Assembly: GCA_026075535.2 (NCBI GenBank)
Contig: AP026549.1
Span: 1,116,001 to 1,180,000, forward strand
Direction: 5' to 3'
DNA: 64,000 bases
From: Tricholoma matsutake
Taxonomy: Eukaryota > Basidiomycota > Agaricomycetes > Agaricales > Tricholomataceae
This document shows, piece by piece, positions 22,944 to 35,622 of this stretch. The position numbers were made by a program, and so were the translations under genes. The notes beneath the pieces are model-generated. The model saw only the letters and a program-made list of their open reading frames with translations, made no database searches and was not told where the DNA came from. The number at the start of each line of letters is the position of its first letter. The first letter of the stretch is position 1.

Positions 22944-24664
22944 GTAATATTCACATTGTCAAGCCTGATGAATAACTGACATGGGAGAAATAATACGTCT
23001 ATAAAAAAAACATATGTTAACAAGGAATTTTAAACTCTGTTAGACAAAACCATACTGACCACAGCTGCTTTGCTAATAAGTAACTTAGATCCATTTACAT
23101 GAATTTTGGCTTTGAGAAGATAGATATATGGTCCAGTGATTCCAAACCTCTCCGAATGTCCTTGTCAATCTTGAGAAGATCTTTGGTGATAACACCAGTG
23201 GATTGTTTGCCAGTGGCAATGGATTGTGATAGTCCAAGGAGATAACTCCTCGAATCACCGGTGTTCTAAAACTGTAGTAGCTGAAACAAATGAATGAACG
23301 TCTGGACGTGATGGTGCACATCGTGGTTCAATGCTTAACTTGACACATGACTTTGTCACAAATACTGAGTTAACATCATTCAATTATTAACTTCAATAGC
23401 AAGTAGTTACTTATCACTTTTCTGGTCAGCAATTTATGCTGTTGAGTTATCTCTCAGCCTGAGCATGATCTGAGGGCAGATTCAAGACGTGCTGTTCAAT
23501 GCTAGGAGAGTTAGCTCCTCGTTTTGTCGATGCCAGTAACTCTGAGTTACAGAGCTCTGTTCTAGGTTATATTATTGATGTTTGGGACCCTATGTTCTGT
23601 ATCAATAAACACTTCATGATGCACCCATTTGTCAATAGGCTGATCCACAACACCACACCTCATATCGCTCTTTTCTCTCTCGACTCCTGGACCATCTCGG
23701 CGTTAGGGATGCCAAAGTTCAGTTCAGTTCGGTTCTTCAAAGATTTTGCTGAACCTAGAACCGGACTTCAGGTTCAGTCCAGGCAATCTGCTGAACTTTG
23801 AACTGGACCATTGGTTCAGGTTCAAGAGGGTTTGGTTCTAGGTTCAGGAGGGTCTGAACCCAGAACCAAACTTTTTTTATACCAAAAATTCTCAGGCAAT
23901 ACCATCCTTATCATATATCAAAGTACTGTAATTACAGATCATAGCGTGGTACATGCAGAACTGTAACTACAGATATGCTTGATATATCATGAATGCATGT
24001 GATTTTGGATTGTGGTGCACGGTTCCCACCACTTTTGCTCATTGGGCACACATTCCCTCCAGCTGTATTGTTGCACCTCCCCACTGCAATAAATCCTTTT
24101 ATATTCAGGGTTCTTCCTGTCCATCAATCCATTGCTTGTTCCTGAAATGCAATCAGGGTTGCACCAGAGGTTATTAATAACCAAGATCAAGGATTCAAGA
24201 TGCACTGCATATGCATAAGTCAATGTAGTAGAATGATATTTCATTTAAACATAAATCTATGATGGATATTCCAAAACATCAAAACATGGCTAGGTCTCCA
24301 GACAGTAATGCTGTCTCATATCTCTTGTGGATGAAATGACTTATTACATGGCCAGCAGATAATCCACATAGCAACAAAAACATAGTTCTGACAAAAACAT
24401 AGCTGGGTGTCAGAAGAATAATTATTCTTCACAATGAAATACATATTACATATAATGGCCAGCTGGATGGCTTTGCATAGTGATGATATATAACATATTT
24501 ACAATACAAACAGCAGGCAAAAAACAAGACATGTGGATTATTGTACCAAGACACATAATGTGCAAGAAGATGACAGAAGTTCAGAGTTTTCTCTTCTTCG
24601 CCACTCTGGGGGGGTGGGGGGCAGGCACAGGATTAGTAAGGAAAAACAGGCCAAATAGTGATGC
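22944..24664. other. spacer between the two minus-strand hypothetical genes
   Basis: This includes a possible extra exon of gene Y (23085-23321, -), a TTCAGTTCGGTTC-rich unit at 23705-23875 that begins TTAGGGATG and looks like a degenerate hAT-type end, and the palindromic element at 23911-23990. No complete gene is seen. Confidence 0.35.
23911..23990 (+). repeat. 80 bp palindromic element, copy 1
   Basis: The arms TCATATATCAAAGTACTGTA and (reversed) TCATGATATATCAAGCATAT followed by CTGTAGTTACAG pair around a loop containing GTGGTACATGCAG. The reverse complement of the whole unit recurs at 34613-34692. Confidence 0.65.
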
Positions 24665-27102
24665 TTACCTAGTATCGCTAGAGGCCAAGCACTTTGCTGG
24701 GATTGAAATGGTAGCAGCATCTTCGAAACATGATGCCACATCGTTGACTGCCTGTCTCCATAAATCACCATTGCCACCAGCTAATCGCCAGAGCTTCAGG
24801 TCCAGTAAGACCATGACTAGGCTGTTGGGACCCTGTTTGTGCAATGAGTGGATGGTGCAGCTTGATGGGCATTCAGGATCAAGTGGAACAGGTAGGGTAC
24901 CATGGGTGCATGCTTTCCTCCATGCTGGTTGTAAAGCATTCCACCATGTCAACCACTCCAGTCCAAACATCGTCGCATCAGATATTTTTGGTGGTTGAGA
25001 ATACTGTCTGGTGAGCAGCCAGTGAGAAAGGGTTTCAGGTCGATGTTTAGATCCAGGAAGCCTGGACTGGGAACATTGAAATAACATCAATAATAAAATA
25101 GAATTCACAACAATGGTACTTACTGATGCGATCTTGTCCACCAAGGCAGTCCCTTCAAATGCAAACTATGCAGTTACACAATGATCCCAAGCTGGTCCTG
25201 CAGCTTTATCTGTCACAAATTCATGTGCCACTCACAACCATTCTGGGGCCTTGCGTGATATGTCCGTGAGAGGAACAATCTCCTTGGTTGCAGGAGCCTT
25301 GCACAGATGCTGACCCCTTCCACTCTTGCTGACAGTAGCCTCTGTTGGAGGCACAGTTGGTGTAGATCATTTCTGCAGACCAATGATGGCATTGCCAGGC
25401 AATCACATCCCACGACTGGCAGCAACCTCTGTTGGAGGCGTGGTTGTCACTGTAGATTGAGCACTGGGCAATTGCATTGCAAGATTAGTGGAGGGAAGGG
25501 TGATGGGTAAAGGTACCAAGGATGGTAGTTGGTCTGCAGTCGACGTGCCATTGGATGAAGTTGGTGGACTACCTGGGATCGCAGCTACAGGGGAGGAAGG
25601 GTTTGGAGCTGAGGGTGTCCAAGCTGAGGGCACATTCTGGAATTCATTTGTGTCTTTGCGGATGTGGGTTGGTGCTTCCATTGGCAGAGGCAGGGTTTCA
25701 GTGACAGAGGGGTGAATTCCCACATGGGTGTGTACAGATGAGGCTCCATCCGCAGGATTAAACATGCTCCACAAGAGGGGATCGATCAAATCATCTGCAT
25801 GCAGATCTTCTGAAGGAGCAGACAAATCAACAAGGTCTTCTGATGAGGACCGCATGTTAGCACCAGAGAGACTGGGTGTGTCAACCACTACTGTCATGGA
25901 AGGTGAAGATGTGTCATTAGCCGCTGGAGGTGCTGGTATGAAATGGGAGGGGTCTGAGTCTTCATCAACACTGCTGAAGAGTGCAGCCATGTCAGCCACA
26001 GTTGTTGGTAGGTCATCCAACGCACTAGATTTGAGGGTGATAGTGCGGCTCACACAGATATTTGATGCTGGTATTTCATATTGAGCTTGAATTCCATGGA
26101 AGTCAAGGAAGAACTCATGAAAGACTTGCTTCACAAATGTGGCGAATGGTTTCAGGAAGCTGGTTTGAAAGGACAGATGGCTGTTCCAAAGGAAAGCCCA
26201 GCATTGTTTTTGCCACAGTCATACCTAGAAAAGACATGTAAGCTCATATGTGTGACTCGCACATCAGCAGATGTACCCCAGCATTCTGATCTTTCCTCCA
26301 TTAAGCGGTTCTGGGCCCCCTGCCAGAACCATGAATACCCACCCGGTTCGCAGAGCCAGCTCATCAAAGAACTGGTCTAGCACCCCCAGCAGCTTTGCGA
26401 TGGCCCTGTAATCATTTACATTATCAGTTGTATGTAATAAGCATACAAGATATATTGTACATACTCAGTGTAACTTTGAGGTGTATGGTCTTCTTCCAAA
26501 TCGCTCTCATCTGGTTTCTTTGTAGTCTTAAGGGCCTCCACTTCTGCATAAATCTTCTCCTTCAACTCCACAGGTTCATCTTCAAATGCGGCCACAGTAA
26601 GCCATTTGATCATTGTCAGAATTTCCTTCCGGGTAAACCCTTTATCCTTGATTTTGGCCTGGACCTTGTGGCACATGCGGTCATCATAATATTGACAAGA
26701 GTATATTTCTATGTATTTGGGGCGATGATGCTGTTTCATCCGAATCTGGAATGGGTTGCTTGATGAGTGTGTATTATGCAGCTTCTTCTTGATGTTATTT
26801 TTATTGAACCAATCCTTAAGGTGCTGATAAAGTTTAATGACAGATAAGCTTAGGTGACATTATCTTACTTTTTTCTGCCGTGAAATGGCTTCCCCTTCTG
26901 TCTTCTGATAAGCATCCAATTGTTCCTGCTCAATGGGAAGCGGGATATTTGGATTGCTGACTGGCCATTGAGAGAACCAGTCACGGTGCAGAGCAGGCCA
27001 GAAGAGTGTTAGTTTTTTTACTTTTTGCTTTTCCAAAAAATTGTGAAGGTGACTACACAGAAATGTGAGTTGTTCCTCCATTGCCCAAAAACTCGGCGCC
27101 AT
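24665..27102 (-). pseudogene. mushroom-type hypothetical protein gene 'X', probably broken
   Basis: Exon-like frames run right to left. 27102-26870 (ATG; LTLFWPALHRDWFSQWPV) joins, through a GTAAGA...TTTATCAG intron, to HLKDWFNKNNIKKKL and then 26739-26450 (GFTRKEILTMIKWL). A GTACAA...GATTACAG intron leads to AIAKLLGVLDQFFDELALRT and VLAGGPEPLNGG. 26134-25403 is a Ser/Thr/Pro-rich region. 25144-24665 holds RPETLSHWLLTRQYSQPPKI, WLTWWNALQPAWRK and LLDLKLWRL, and ends at a TAA. The order (WF helix region, GGP block, disordered linker, WW..LQP.WR block) matches a large Agaricomycete family of unknown function. Frame changes at 26150-26370 and 25150-25400 may be damage or unread introns. Confidence 0.6.
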
Positions 27103-27948
27103 TGACTGTCATGATATAATTGTTAGAATGATCATTTTAACCCTAGACCATATGTACCCTGAATCTTCACTGATACAGCCGGCAGCGGTCACGTGGAATG
27201 GTTCAAACTTTGGACATGCAAAATTGTGGCATGTGTGGCATGGTAACCACCTGTATAGTTCTTCAGCATATAGTATAGTCTGCAAGCCACACCATCCGGT
27301 AACCCAAACCACATCCTTGATCACTCCCCTTGATCAATCAGCTACAATTGTTATTATGGTTAACTCCGCTCAAACCCCTGCCAAGTATAAGGGCAACCTA
27401 AGCCTCTAGCAAAGGGAAATCTGAAGTTAAAATTATACTACATAATACAGGGATTGGGGGCGCACCTAGCAAAGGGAAATCTGAAGAGAAAACTCTAAGG
27501 ATCCCCTTGCTGATGCCCAGTATATGTGAAGACAACAAAAATCAAATATAACCTAAAAATAGAAAAAGGCGGAGATAGGCGGATCAAGGCCGCCGAATGA
27601 CATCATACCAAGGGGTATGTGTCGGAAGGGGTACTCCGCCTCTAAATATAAAAGTGTCAACATATACAAACATGATAGCAAGGGAAAATTAGTAATAAAA
27701 TCCGGAAAAATCATAGAAAATGAAGAATAGAAGGAAATGAGGTGGGGAAAAATATGGGATGAACATAAAAAATAGGAAAAACACACAGGGCACCCCCCTA
27801 GTCCCCTTACACCAAGTCCAGTGATGGCAACACCCACTCCCCTGAGACATTGCACCTCCTTGCCAGGCTGCATGAAATAGGGCTCAATGTCATCACTGGC
27901 GGTAAGTTCATTTTTTTTATGTGCTCATTTACATGTCCTTATCCCCAA
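27103..27948. other. intergenic, no gene recognised
   Basis: AT-rich sequence with a short direct repeat (AGCAAAGGGAAATCTGAAG at 27408 and 27468). Open frames are short and carry no motif. Confidence 0.4.
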
Positions 27949-28196
27949 TCATAGCTCCCAACACCCCCAACTGCAGCAGCCATGTCTCTGCGATCACCAC
28001 CAGCGATCCAGAAGGCAGTATGTTGTTTGCATGTGGTGCCTGCTCCGAGCCCAATTTAGTGCATATTGCCAAGGAGACATACTATGTGGTGATGGCTGGG
28101 ACTAGTGTAGGAATCTTTTGGGACCCCATGAGTTTTTTTTGTCCAACAAACATTTATGAACTGATCACTTCTAGACTCTCATGGACTCATTTGTGA
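27949..28196 (+). pseudogene. possible RNase H1 N-terminal-like (RHBD) fragment
   Basis: The frame 27921-28196 reads FACGACSEPNLVHIAKETYY followed by VVMAGTSVGIFWDP. The YYVVxxGxxVGIFxxW pattern is the core of the small hybrid-binding domain at the N-terminus of RNase H1, which mushrooms also carry in many stand-alone genes, often after a Cys pair as here (CGAC). The second half of the domain (Gly-rich turn and the last helix) is not visible. The call is family-pattern inference on about 25 residues. Confidence 0.35.
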
Positions 28197-28577
28197 CTGG
28201 CATCAAATGTTCAGTCTGTAAGAAATACCCCAGCTGGAAGCCACCATTTCCACTTTCCAAGTGGCACTGGCACTCGACACCATCAAAATCTTGTCTAAGG
28301 ACTGAGGGGTGCAGTTGCATTATGCATGTATTTTTAATATCTGCCAGTGCTTGCTTGCTAGCCAGATCTGTATGTACTACTACCACGCTATTGATATATC
28401 TTGCTTTCTTGTCTGCAACGGGTGTACTAGAATTTAAGGGGGCTCGCATCTAACATGAGATGGCTTGTGTCTAACATCTTGACCAACTAGTACTTGTAAA
28501 CTACTTGAATGGGTGTGCTAGAATTCAAGGGGGCTTGTGTCTAATGGGAAAGGGCTTGTGTCTAATGTCTCAACTGA

Positions 28578-29325
28578 CTACTTGTAAACTACTTGAAAAA
28601 TCAGCTGCTTCATGGCATATGATGTATGCAAACCTTCAGGGTCAACCGTTGCCAAGCATAGCACCTCCTTGATCCAACCTCTAACCTCACACATGTTGTT
28701 GGACAACTGGTGTGCTTTGCTCCATTCTGAACCCACCCTTGCCAATTGTAAGATCTCATTCTCGCACTGTTGAATAGAGTTTTGTAATCTTGATAGTGTA
28801 AATGTTGTGCCACTTAATTCCTTGTCACTCCCAGAAACATGGTACGTGGATAAGAGTGCATCCACAAATTTCATAGGGTGTGCATCAACAAGTTCATTGA
28901 ACTTGCCGGCAATCTGTGCAACTTTCTCGTGCCAATAAGCAAGATGTCTATCCGAATTAGATATGACTTGAAGGGATTCTGAGTCAAACACGTACTGGGA
29001 CTCTGCCACCAAAAGCTTGTTGTTTGTGGGCCCAGAAGCTGGTGTGGACCCTGAAGTTTAGATCAGTTTCTGGGTCACAAATTTAAGAGTTTCCAGCTCA
29101 TTAGATGGGCAGACCATACCTTTGATGGTGCCTGTGGCTTTTAGCATTATTAGCCACACATTGTTGCTCAAGAGTGTGGTACAGATGAGGGCCACCCATC
29201 GAGTATGTGAGTAAATACCTACAAGTTGAGATGACTCTATGGCATTTAATGGCCTCCATCTGACTTTTACTCAGGAAATGTGAATTACTTGTGTGTCCTT
29301 GATAGAATATCTTACCAGTATTCAA
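28578..29325 (-). pseudogene. unknown minus-strand gene 'Z'
   Basis: Two good frames: 29325-29101 (SHFLSKSQMEAIKCHRVIST, YLLTYSMGGPHLYHTLEQQC) and 29012-28578 (144 codons; EKVAQIAGKFNELVDAHPMK, SRLQNSIQQCENEILQLARV). The second part is strongly helical and coiled-coil-like. An intron may join them. It has the same orientation as genes X and Y. I recognise no family or active site. Confidence 0.4.
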
Positions 29326-30648
29326 AAATGCTCAAATGTGAGATTTATTTGAACATTGAAGCTGTAGCTGGCTCAGTATTTGGAATATACTTGTGTCTCG
29401 ACAATACTTGGATGTTCAGAGCAGGGATTTCACTGACCCAAAAAGTCAACCTGCTGGCTAAGGCTGATTGTGCATAACTCAGAGAAGGTACTGTACAGTA
29501 CCTTCTTTGATCCATGACAGTGGTTCAACTCCTGGTTTTTCACCATCCTTGAAGTCCTCCAATTAGCTCTCATCATCAACTAGCTATTTCTGCCAAATTA
29601 GCCACACCGGTGAGTAATGTCTGGCTATTATACTAATATCTCCATGATCGATCAGATGCATATCTCAGATGCCCTGAATCATTGGTATCATTGAACTGGG
29701 CAAAACTACCTTTCTCAAAAGTCTCGTGCAATTTTATACCCAGGCCCTAAAAGAGGACAAGCTTGATCTGTTTTTCGACAACCTTATTGTTATTTGGCTT
29801 GATTGCTACCCTACTGATGAGGCTTGCAACCCTTTTTTTTGTGGTGATTCTGAGTACTATGAGTGGGCGACACTACACATCAAAGTGGTAGGTTTTATAT
29901 CATTTCATGTCAAACTCATCATTTACACACTATATGGTGTAGGACATTAAAAAATGGCTTATGAACATCTCTTGATGGAGCAATCTTCAGGTACCCAAAG
30001 GCTCAAAATGGGAGGATGAGGTCACGGTAGAAAAAATGGGCCATGTCTCAATGGTGGGTAGGTCATAGCTAGCTGGAAATCCCCATAGCATCTACTAATA
30101 TTCAGACGTACTTAGCCATGGGGACAACCCCTGCAACTGCAGCTAGGCAATGAAGAATACTCCCAGGAGGAATACTCGCAAGAAAGTGAGAGTCTTATTG
30201 CATATGTAGAAGGCCGGGATGCTGGAATGACATGCGGTGTTCCACATCTATTGCATTTTTGTCCTTGTACCCTAAATGTAGTAGAGTCAGAATGATCTGT
30301 CTATTGTCTATGTAACTAAAAAATTACATTGAATTGATGCATGGTCAGGTGACACCATTGACACTGCAATGTTGAAGAATCCCACCAAATCCCACCATCT
30401 CACCTTTCATCCATGGATCCATCGTGTCTCTAGCTACTTCCATTTTTGCCCATGGATCTGTGGTGCCATCTAGGCCTTTTTCTTCTCCTATTGCGAGCCT
30501 TTCTTACTGTGATCTGCCCTTCCTTTTGTTTGGGACATCCTCTTCAATGCATCAGTGTAAATGATCTAAATCAAGACCAAGGTGCATCCAACGGTTTATT
30601 GACAAAGCCTGTGAGGCATATGGTCCTCTCAATTTACCCATCTAACTC
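29326..30648. other. spacer before KDZ gene
   Basis: A plus-strand frame at 29726-29890 (LFFDNLIVIWLDCYPTDEAC) looks exon-like but is isolated. Nothing else can be supported. The terminal inverted repeat of the KDZ element, which should lie in this region if still present, was not identified. Confidence 0.35.
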
Positions 30649-33600
30649 ATGCCTCCAAAGTGTCACCACCAGATTACCGAGTACATCGACAGTGACAACG
30701 AATGCCCCTCGCCTCACATCATCCAAAATCATACCCACATCCTCTCTTCTTCACATGGCCTGTCTATGAATAACACTTACTATGAAATGCCAGCATCACC
30801 CAAGAAGCAACCTACTTGCATGGCAGATGATCCCATTCTGTGGAGAGAGGATGAACCAATGTCCCAAGGGAACAAGTTTAGCAATGAAGATGACATGGAC
30901 TTGGTCAGGAAAATGTTGGAGCCTGGCTATGTCAGCAACATGTGGGATGAGGCAGTCAAACATAGCTGAGGTTTTTTGGGGGTAAGGTGTTCTATTCCCT
31001 TGTTTTGCAGGGACTGATTCATAATAGGATAACCCTCTTCTGGTGTGGATCCCTGAAATTGATGTATTTGTTCAAGAGCTTCTCTGACATGAAGGATGTG
31101 GTAGCCCACACGATGTTTGTCCCATATGCTTTGAATGTGAGGTGTCGATCCGATGTATGGATTGCTGTGACAATAGGATGTTTTGTCATACCTGCACCGT
31201 TGACAATCATCTTTCATCTCCACTCCATCGACTCCAGGTATGTTTTGCTTGATTTTTGGATGGCGCTGTGCTCACGGCATTACCATAGGAATGGAATGGG
31301 TCTTTTTTTAAGGCAACAACTCTGAAAATGCTTGGCCTCCAAATTCAACTTGGACATACAATAAAAACCCAATGTACTAGCAGCAAAGAACAATTTCATC
31401 ATCTTTGACATAAGTGACTGCGAGCATGCCCAACAACAATATGTCCAGCTACTCCATGTGGGGTTGTATCCAGCCACAGTGTTGGAGCCAAAAACCGCTG
31501 CTATGCTCCATATTCTAAAGCACTTCCAAATGCTCAGCTTTATGTCGAAAGTCTTGGCATTCAAATTTTACTACTCTATTGCACATCAAACTGATAATAC
31601 AGGGTGTAGCCCTCCTCCTATTCATACCCCCTAAATACCCAAAGCTTCAGACCCACTAACAGTCAGTACAGGATCACTACAAGGCATTCTTGAGAATGGT
31701 CAGGGAGTGGCAGCACATACGGCTTCTCAAATGTATGGGTCATGGTCATAATCCATTGGGTGTCAAGGGTATAAAGGAGGGAGAGTGGGCCTTGCTTTAC
31801 CCAGCCTGTCCCCAGCCTGGGAACAAACCTGCTGCCAAACTGGAGGTCTGCACCTGAAAATCAACGGTAAGTTATTTGTATGTCTGTTTAGTGCTCAACT
31901 GCTTATGCTTGCGCAGGTGGCTGTATACACTATTTCTTGGGATTGATGCCAACTTCCACCTCAAATGTTTAAATGTCTCTACTCAGGAACACAATCCCGG
32001 ACTCAACCATGGGTTTGCATATGTCATTGAAGAGATGAAATTCAAGCAACATCTGAAAGACTATGGTGACAAGATTCCTGACGATGTGAGCACCTGCCAC
32101 AACCATGATGCATTGAAGTCGGCAAGTATGCATGGAGGTAAAGGTACAGCAGCTAGTGGAGTTGGGGCTATTGACTGCATTTGACATGACATGAAGCGTC
32201 CCGTGTCTGCTGGAGATTTGCAGAAAGGTGAGCGGTACATATTTCTTTCTTATAGAATGGCTTTTTTTTTGATGTGTCATAATGTGCAGATACATCAACA
32301 TGGACTATTTCTTCCTGTCTACCCTACAACATAATTCTCCAGATTGTGTCCTTATCTCATATGATATCACCTGTCAATAGGCTTGTAATATTGTCAAGCG
32401 ACTTCAGCTGTACCCCATTATACTTGCTGTGAGGTTTTGGACTCTCCTGATCACATATGTCGTTCCAAAGTTTCATCTTGCAGTGCATGTGTTTCGATGC
32501 CAGACATCCTTTTCCCTCAACTTTACCCCACATGTTGGACAAACTGATGGAGAGGCACCTGAACAGGGATGGGTGGCAACTAATGCTGTGGCTAATAGCA
32601 CCAAGGAAATGGGTGCGGGATCTCAGAATGATACATTAGATGATCATTTTGGTGATTACAATTGGTGGAAAGTGTCATCAATGGGTGAGTCAATTTTGGT
32701 TTTGCATGTGCTTTGAAGTTACTGATAACTGGTGAACTTTTTAGTGGTTATGTTTTTGTGCAAGGTCAAGGAAGCTGTCCCTGCACAAGAAGAACATCTT
32801 TTGGCATTTGAAGAATTTAATGCAGCATTACCTGCAGAGAGCATGATGGAGTGGACTGCATGCATTGAGGTGTGGGAATGGGACAACAATAAGCATAACC
32901 CATTTTGTGCCAAACTAGCTAGTCAGTCTTTTATTCTTATTCTCTATTGTTATTTACTTTCTGGTATGCAGCTATCTCGGAGCATGAAGTACAACTTCAG
33001 CTGGCGGAGGAGGATAAAGCAGAGCTTGAAAGCAGTAGATCTGTTGTGATTCACAACAATGTCACACCAAGCATGCTCATAACACAAGGCATTCAGCTGG
33101 AATCCCAACAATCAGTGACACACCGTATATTCTACCACATATCCTGACACTTGTACTTTTATCCCAGGCATTGTTTGTGCTATGACTGCTCTCAACTGGG
33201 TCTACACTCCATCAACCTGCAATGCACCAAGACAATTGAGCGAAAGAACACCCTGCGTTGGCAAATTGATGCATGGTGTGAGATACAAGTGCTCTATGTG
33301 CCAGGTGTGGCAGTCATGCATGCAAAGGAGGATGAGGAGGGGGGTGGGGAACCAGTGGAAGCACAAGAAATCAAGCTCATGCTCCTGTCATGGGTGGTCT
33401 CAATTTGTAGTAACCGATGTCTGCTTAAATATGAGTGGCAGTTGCACTACTCTCAAGCACTGGACTTCCTTGCTGATATTCGACGCCTGCTGCTTCTGTC
33501 AGCTCAGCTTCACAAGTCAAAAGATCGCCATGCTCATGGCCAAAGGATGATCACACGTAGCCTCTCATTGATATTGGGTGTCAATGAGCGACTCAAGCTT

Positions 33601-34181
33601 AGCGTCAGGGGTTATCACTGAGCTTGAGTGGCGCTCACACATCTGGCATCCCCTCTTTTGGAGACAACATGGGCAGAGACTCTGCAACCTCTCCTCAAGG
33701 ATGACATCCATATTATGACCACAGCTCATGCAGAAGGAGTAAGTGAGGGTCGATGCACAATGTCCTGGATCTGGAAAACTGCAGGGATCAGGGATAGCAC
33801 CGAAGCCATGCAAGAAGGTATGTATGACCACTCTCATCTGTTTGGTGTCAATATTGATTGGCATGTTTAGCGCTTCAGTTGGAGTGGTGCAAAGCTCGTG
33901 CAAGAGCCTATTGCTGGCAGGAGGAGTGTCTGTTGTTAAAGGAAGAGATGCGGTGGGTGCAGATGTTTTTCCTATGGGAGATCAACGTGTGGAGAAGAAG
34001 AGCTGATGATGCATGGAGCCACGCAGATGGAAACCAGGATGGGCAAGCCATGTATGCACTTTGCCAGGTGGATGTCCATGAGTCGATGGTTGCACACTGT
34101 GCAGATGTATGGGTTGAAGCTTATACACTTTTAAATAATCATGTAGATGCTCAAGAGAATCCCCTACCCGAGGAAAATTAA
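30649..34181 (+). pseudogene. KDZ (Kyakuja-Dileera-Zisupton) DNA transposase with CxC2 domain
   Basis: The start is the ATG at 30649 (MPPK, usual for the family). Frames separated by short introns give, in order: a CxC2-type cysteine cluster (31012-31232: CPICFECEVSIRCMDC, MFCHTC, PLHRLQ), WNGSFFKATTLKMLGLQIQL (31290), YPATVLEPKTAAML and TDNTG (31460-31600), a MVREWQHIRLLKCMGHGH block (31690), and then the catalytic core. This contains IDANFHL (31940), YDITCQ (32360) and TDGEAPEQGW (32545), the conserved Asp/Asp/Glu blocks, followed by STKEMGAGSQNDTLDDHFGD. The C-terminal helical part runs to a stop at 34181 (ALQLEWCKARARAYCWQEEC). Stops at 31085-31087 (LLR to LL-stop) and 32182-32184 (expected CARHDM) are both CGA-to-TGA changes, and a TAG follows YDITCQ. 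It encodes a nuclear cut-and-paste transposase and is now inactive. Confidence 0.9.
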
Positions 34182-34612
34182 ATATATATTTTTCCAGTAT
34201 ATTTTTCCTGGAAGCTGAGAGAAAGACTGACAAAACTGCAGAAGTAGAAAGAGTTGACAAGCTTTTGCCAAGATAAATCTGATATGTATAGAGTATATGA
34301 GTATTCTGGGAAGTGAAAATAATATCATAAAACATTAGGAAGCGGAAGACATATCTAACAGGACAAACATAGAGATCACCATGAAGACAATTGAAACCTG
34401 TCAAACCGACGATCAGGCGGAATATAATGAAAATAGAAGCATCATCAATCCCACATCAATCCACAATGAAGCACCATTCAAAAACTGAACTGAAGGAGCT
34501 ATAAATACCCTGACAGTGGCCCTGGGTGGGCAAACAAATGGCTGGATGATGACAAGCAGGTTGTGCTTGCTGTCATGTGGGTGTCGATGTGAGCATGCAA
34601 CTACAGTTCTTT
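34182..34612. other. spacer downstream of KDZ gene
   Basis: Short AT-rich spacer with CAATCCCACATCAATCCAC. No gene. A KDZ terminal repeat was not identified. Confidence 0.35.
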
Positions 34613-34692
34613 TGATATATCGACCCTAACTGTAGTTACAGTTGTGCATGTACCATGCTATATACTGTAAGTACAAGTAGTTATATATCATA
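34613..34692 (-). repeat. 80 bp palindromic element, copy 2 (inverted)
   Basis: It is the reverse complement of 23911-23990 with scattered differences. Shared blocks are TGATATATC, CTGTAGTTACAGTT, TGCATGTACCA, GCTAT and ATATATCATA. An adjoining GCATGCAACTACAGTT (34592) extends the palindrome on the left. Confidence 0.65.
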
Positions 34693-34761
34693 CTGCCAGG
34701 GTCTGGTGGCCCATTCACCTGGATCAGACTCAGATGATGGAGGAGAATATAAGAAGCATAC

Positions 34762-35543
34762 ATGTCTCAACTACAAAGAATGAACCAGATGATCCCAAAG
34801 CACAATGGACAATGGAACTTTAACCATCCCTACAAAAAACCCAGTCTCTCCTTGAGAATTTCTCTAAAAATGTCAAACAAGCTTGAGCCAATTTACTCAA
34901 CTGTGGGAGAAGTTATCCACAATTCCCCCAGTCAGAATGGCTCCCCCTCCTTGCTGGTAACTCCATTGACCTCAACCACATCTTCTCAAATATCTATTCC
35001 ATCACACAAGAAGACCGAGAATCAGTTTCAATTGGAAAAAACCTCGAACCGCTTCATGGTTCCTCCATCCCTGCAAAAACAGTCAAAACCCATGGTGACT
35101 GGGTTATCGCTTGGGGAGCGCTTGTCAATGCCACCCAATTTGTCTTCAAGCATTGCAAACTTGAACTTCAACAGTATGGATGGCATATACAATGATACTT
35201 CACATCCATACCTCCTCAGTTCCATTCCTGCATCATCAACTATGACTGAGCAGTCCAGATCAGAGTTGTGCAGAGGAGAGACTTGGAACTCACAGATTTT
35301 GCTGAATTCTTAGACTTCCAAATCCAATGGATCAATGTTCCAAGTACCACTACTGCAGCATCTGTCTGGTCTTCCGACTTTAAGCAACAAGCATCTGGAC
35401 AGAGATTCCATGATGCTTGCCAACAATTGAATGACCAAAAGTGCCCAAACACAGCAGCTTCCTGCAACTATGCACATGTCTGTATCAACTGTTGGAGTAG
35501 TGCCCACATCAGAAAGGACTGTATGACTGCATCCAAAAGATAG
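34762..35543 (+). pseudogene. YR retroelement gag-like region
   Basis: A Ser/Pro/Thr-rich N-terminal frame (34762-35313) changes frame into 35268-35543. The latter reads DFAEFLDFQIQWINVPS, GQRFHDACQQLN, then a Cys/His cluster CPNTAASCNYAHVC followed by CINCWSSAHIRKDC. This zinc-binding tail after an RxFHDAC-type helix is characteristic of the first ORF of mushroom YR elements. The frame change shows decay. Confidence 0.7.
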
Positions 35544-35622
35544 GCTCTCACAGTGATGGCAAACAAGGCCAAAGTATGCTCAGGATTTTGGTTGGCAAAA
35601 GAATGAACCAGCCCATGCTACC

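Noticed and set aside
29420..29540. Another tRNA-derived SINE (TAGCCAGCAGG on the minus strand, GGTTCAACTCC on the plus)
   Set aside because: The two boxes lie on different strands and spacing is wrong.
30649..34181. Intact KDZ gene with unrecognised introns hiding the stops
   Set aside because: Stops at 31085 and 32182 lie inside conserved blocks where Arg is expected, so they are mutations, not intron artefacts.
23911..34692. Terminal inverted repeats of a 10.7 kb KDZ element
   Set aside because: Each unit is a self-contained palindrome and the left copy lies in the spacer between genes X and Y; no duplication was found. Kept only as a possible reading.
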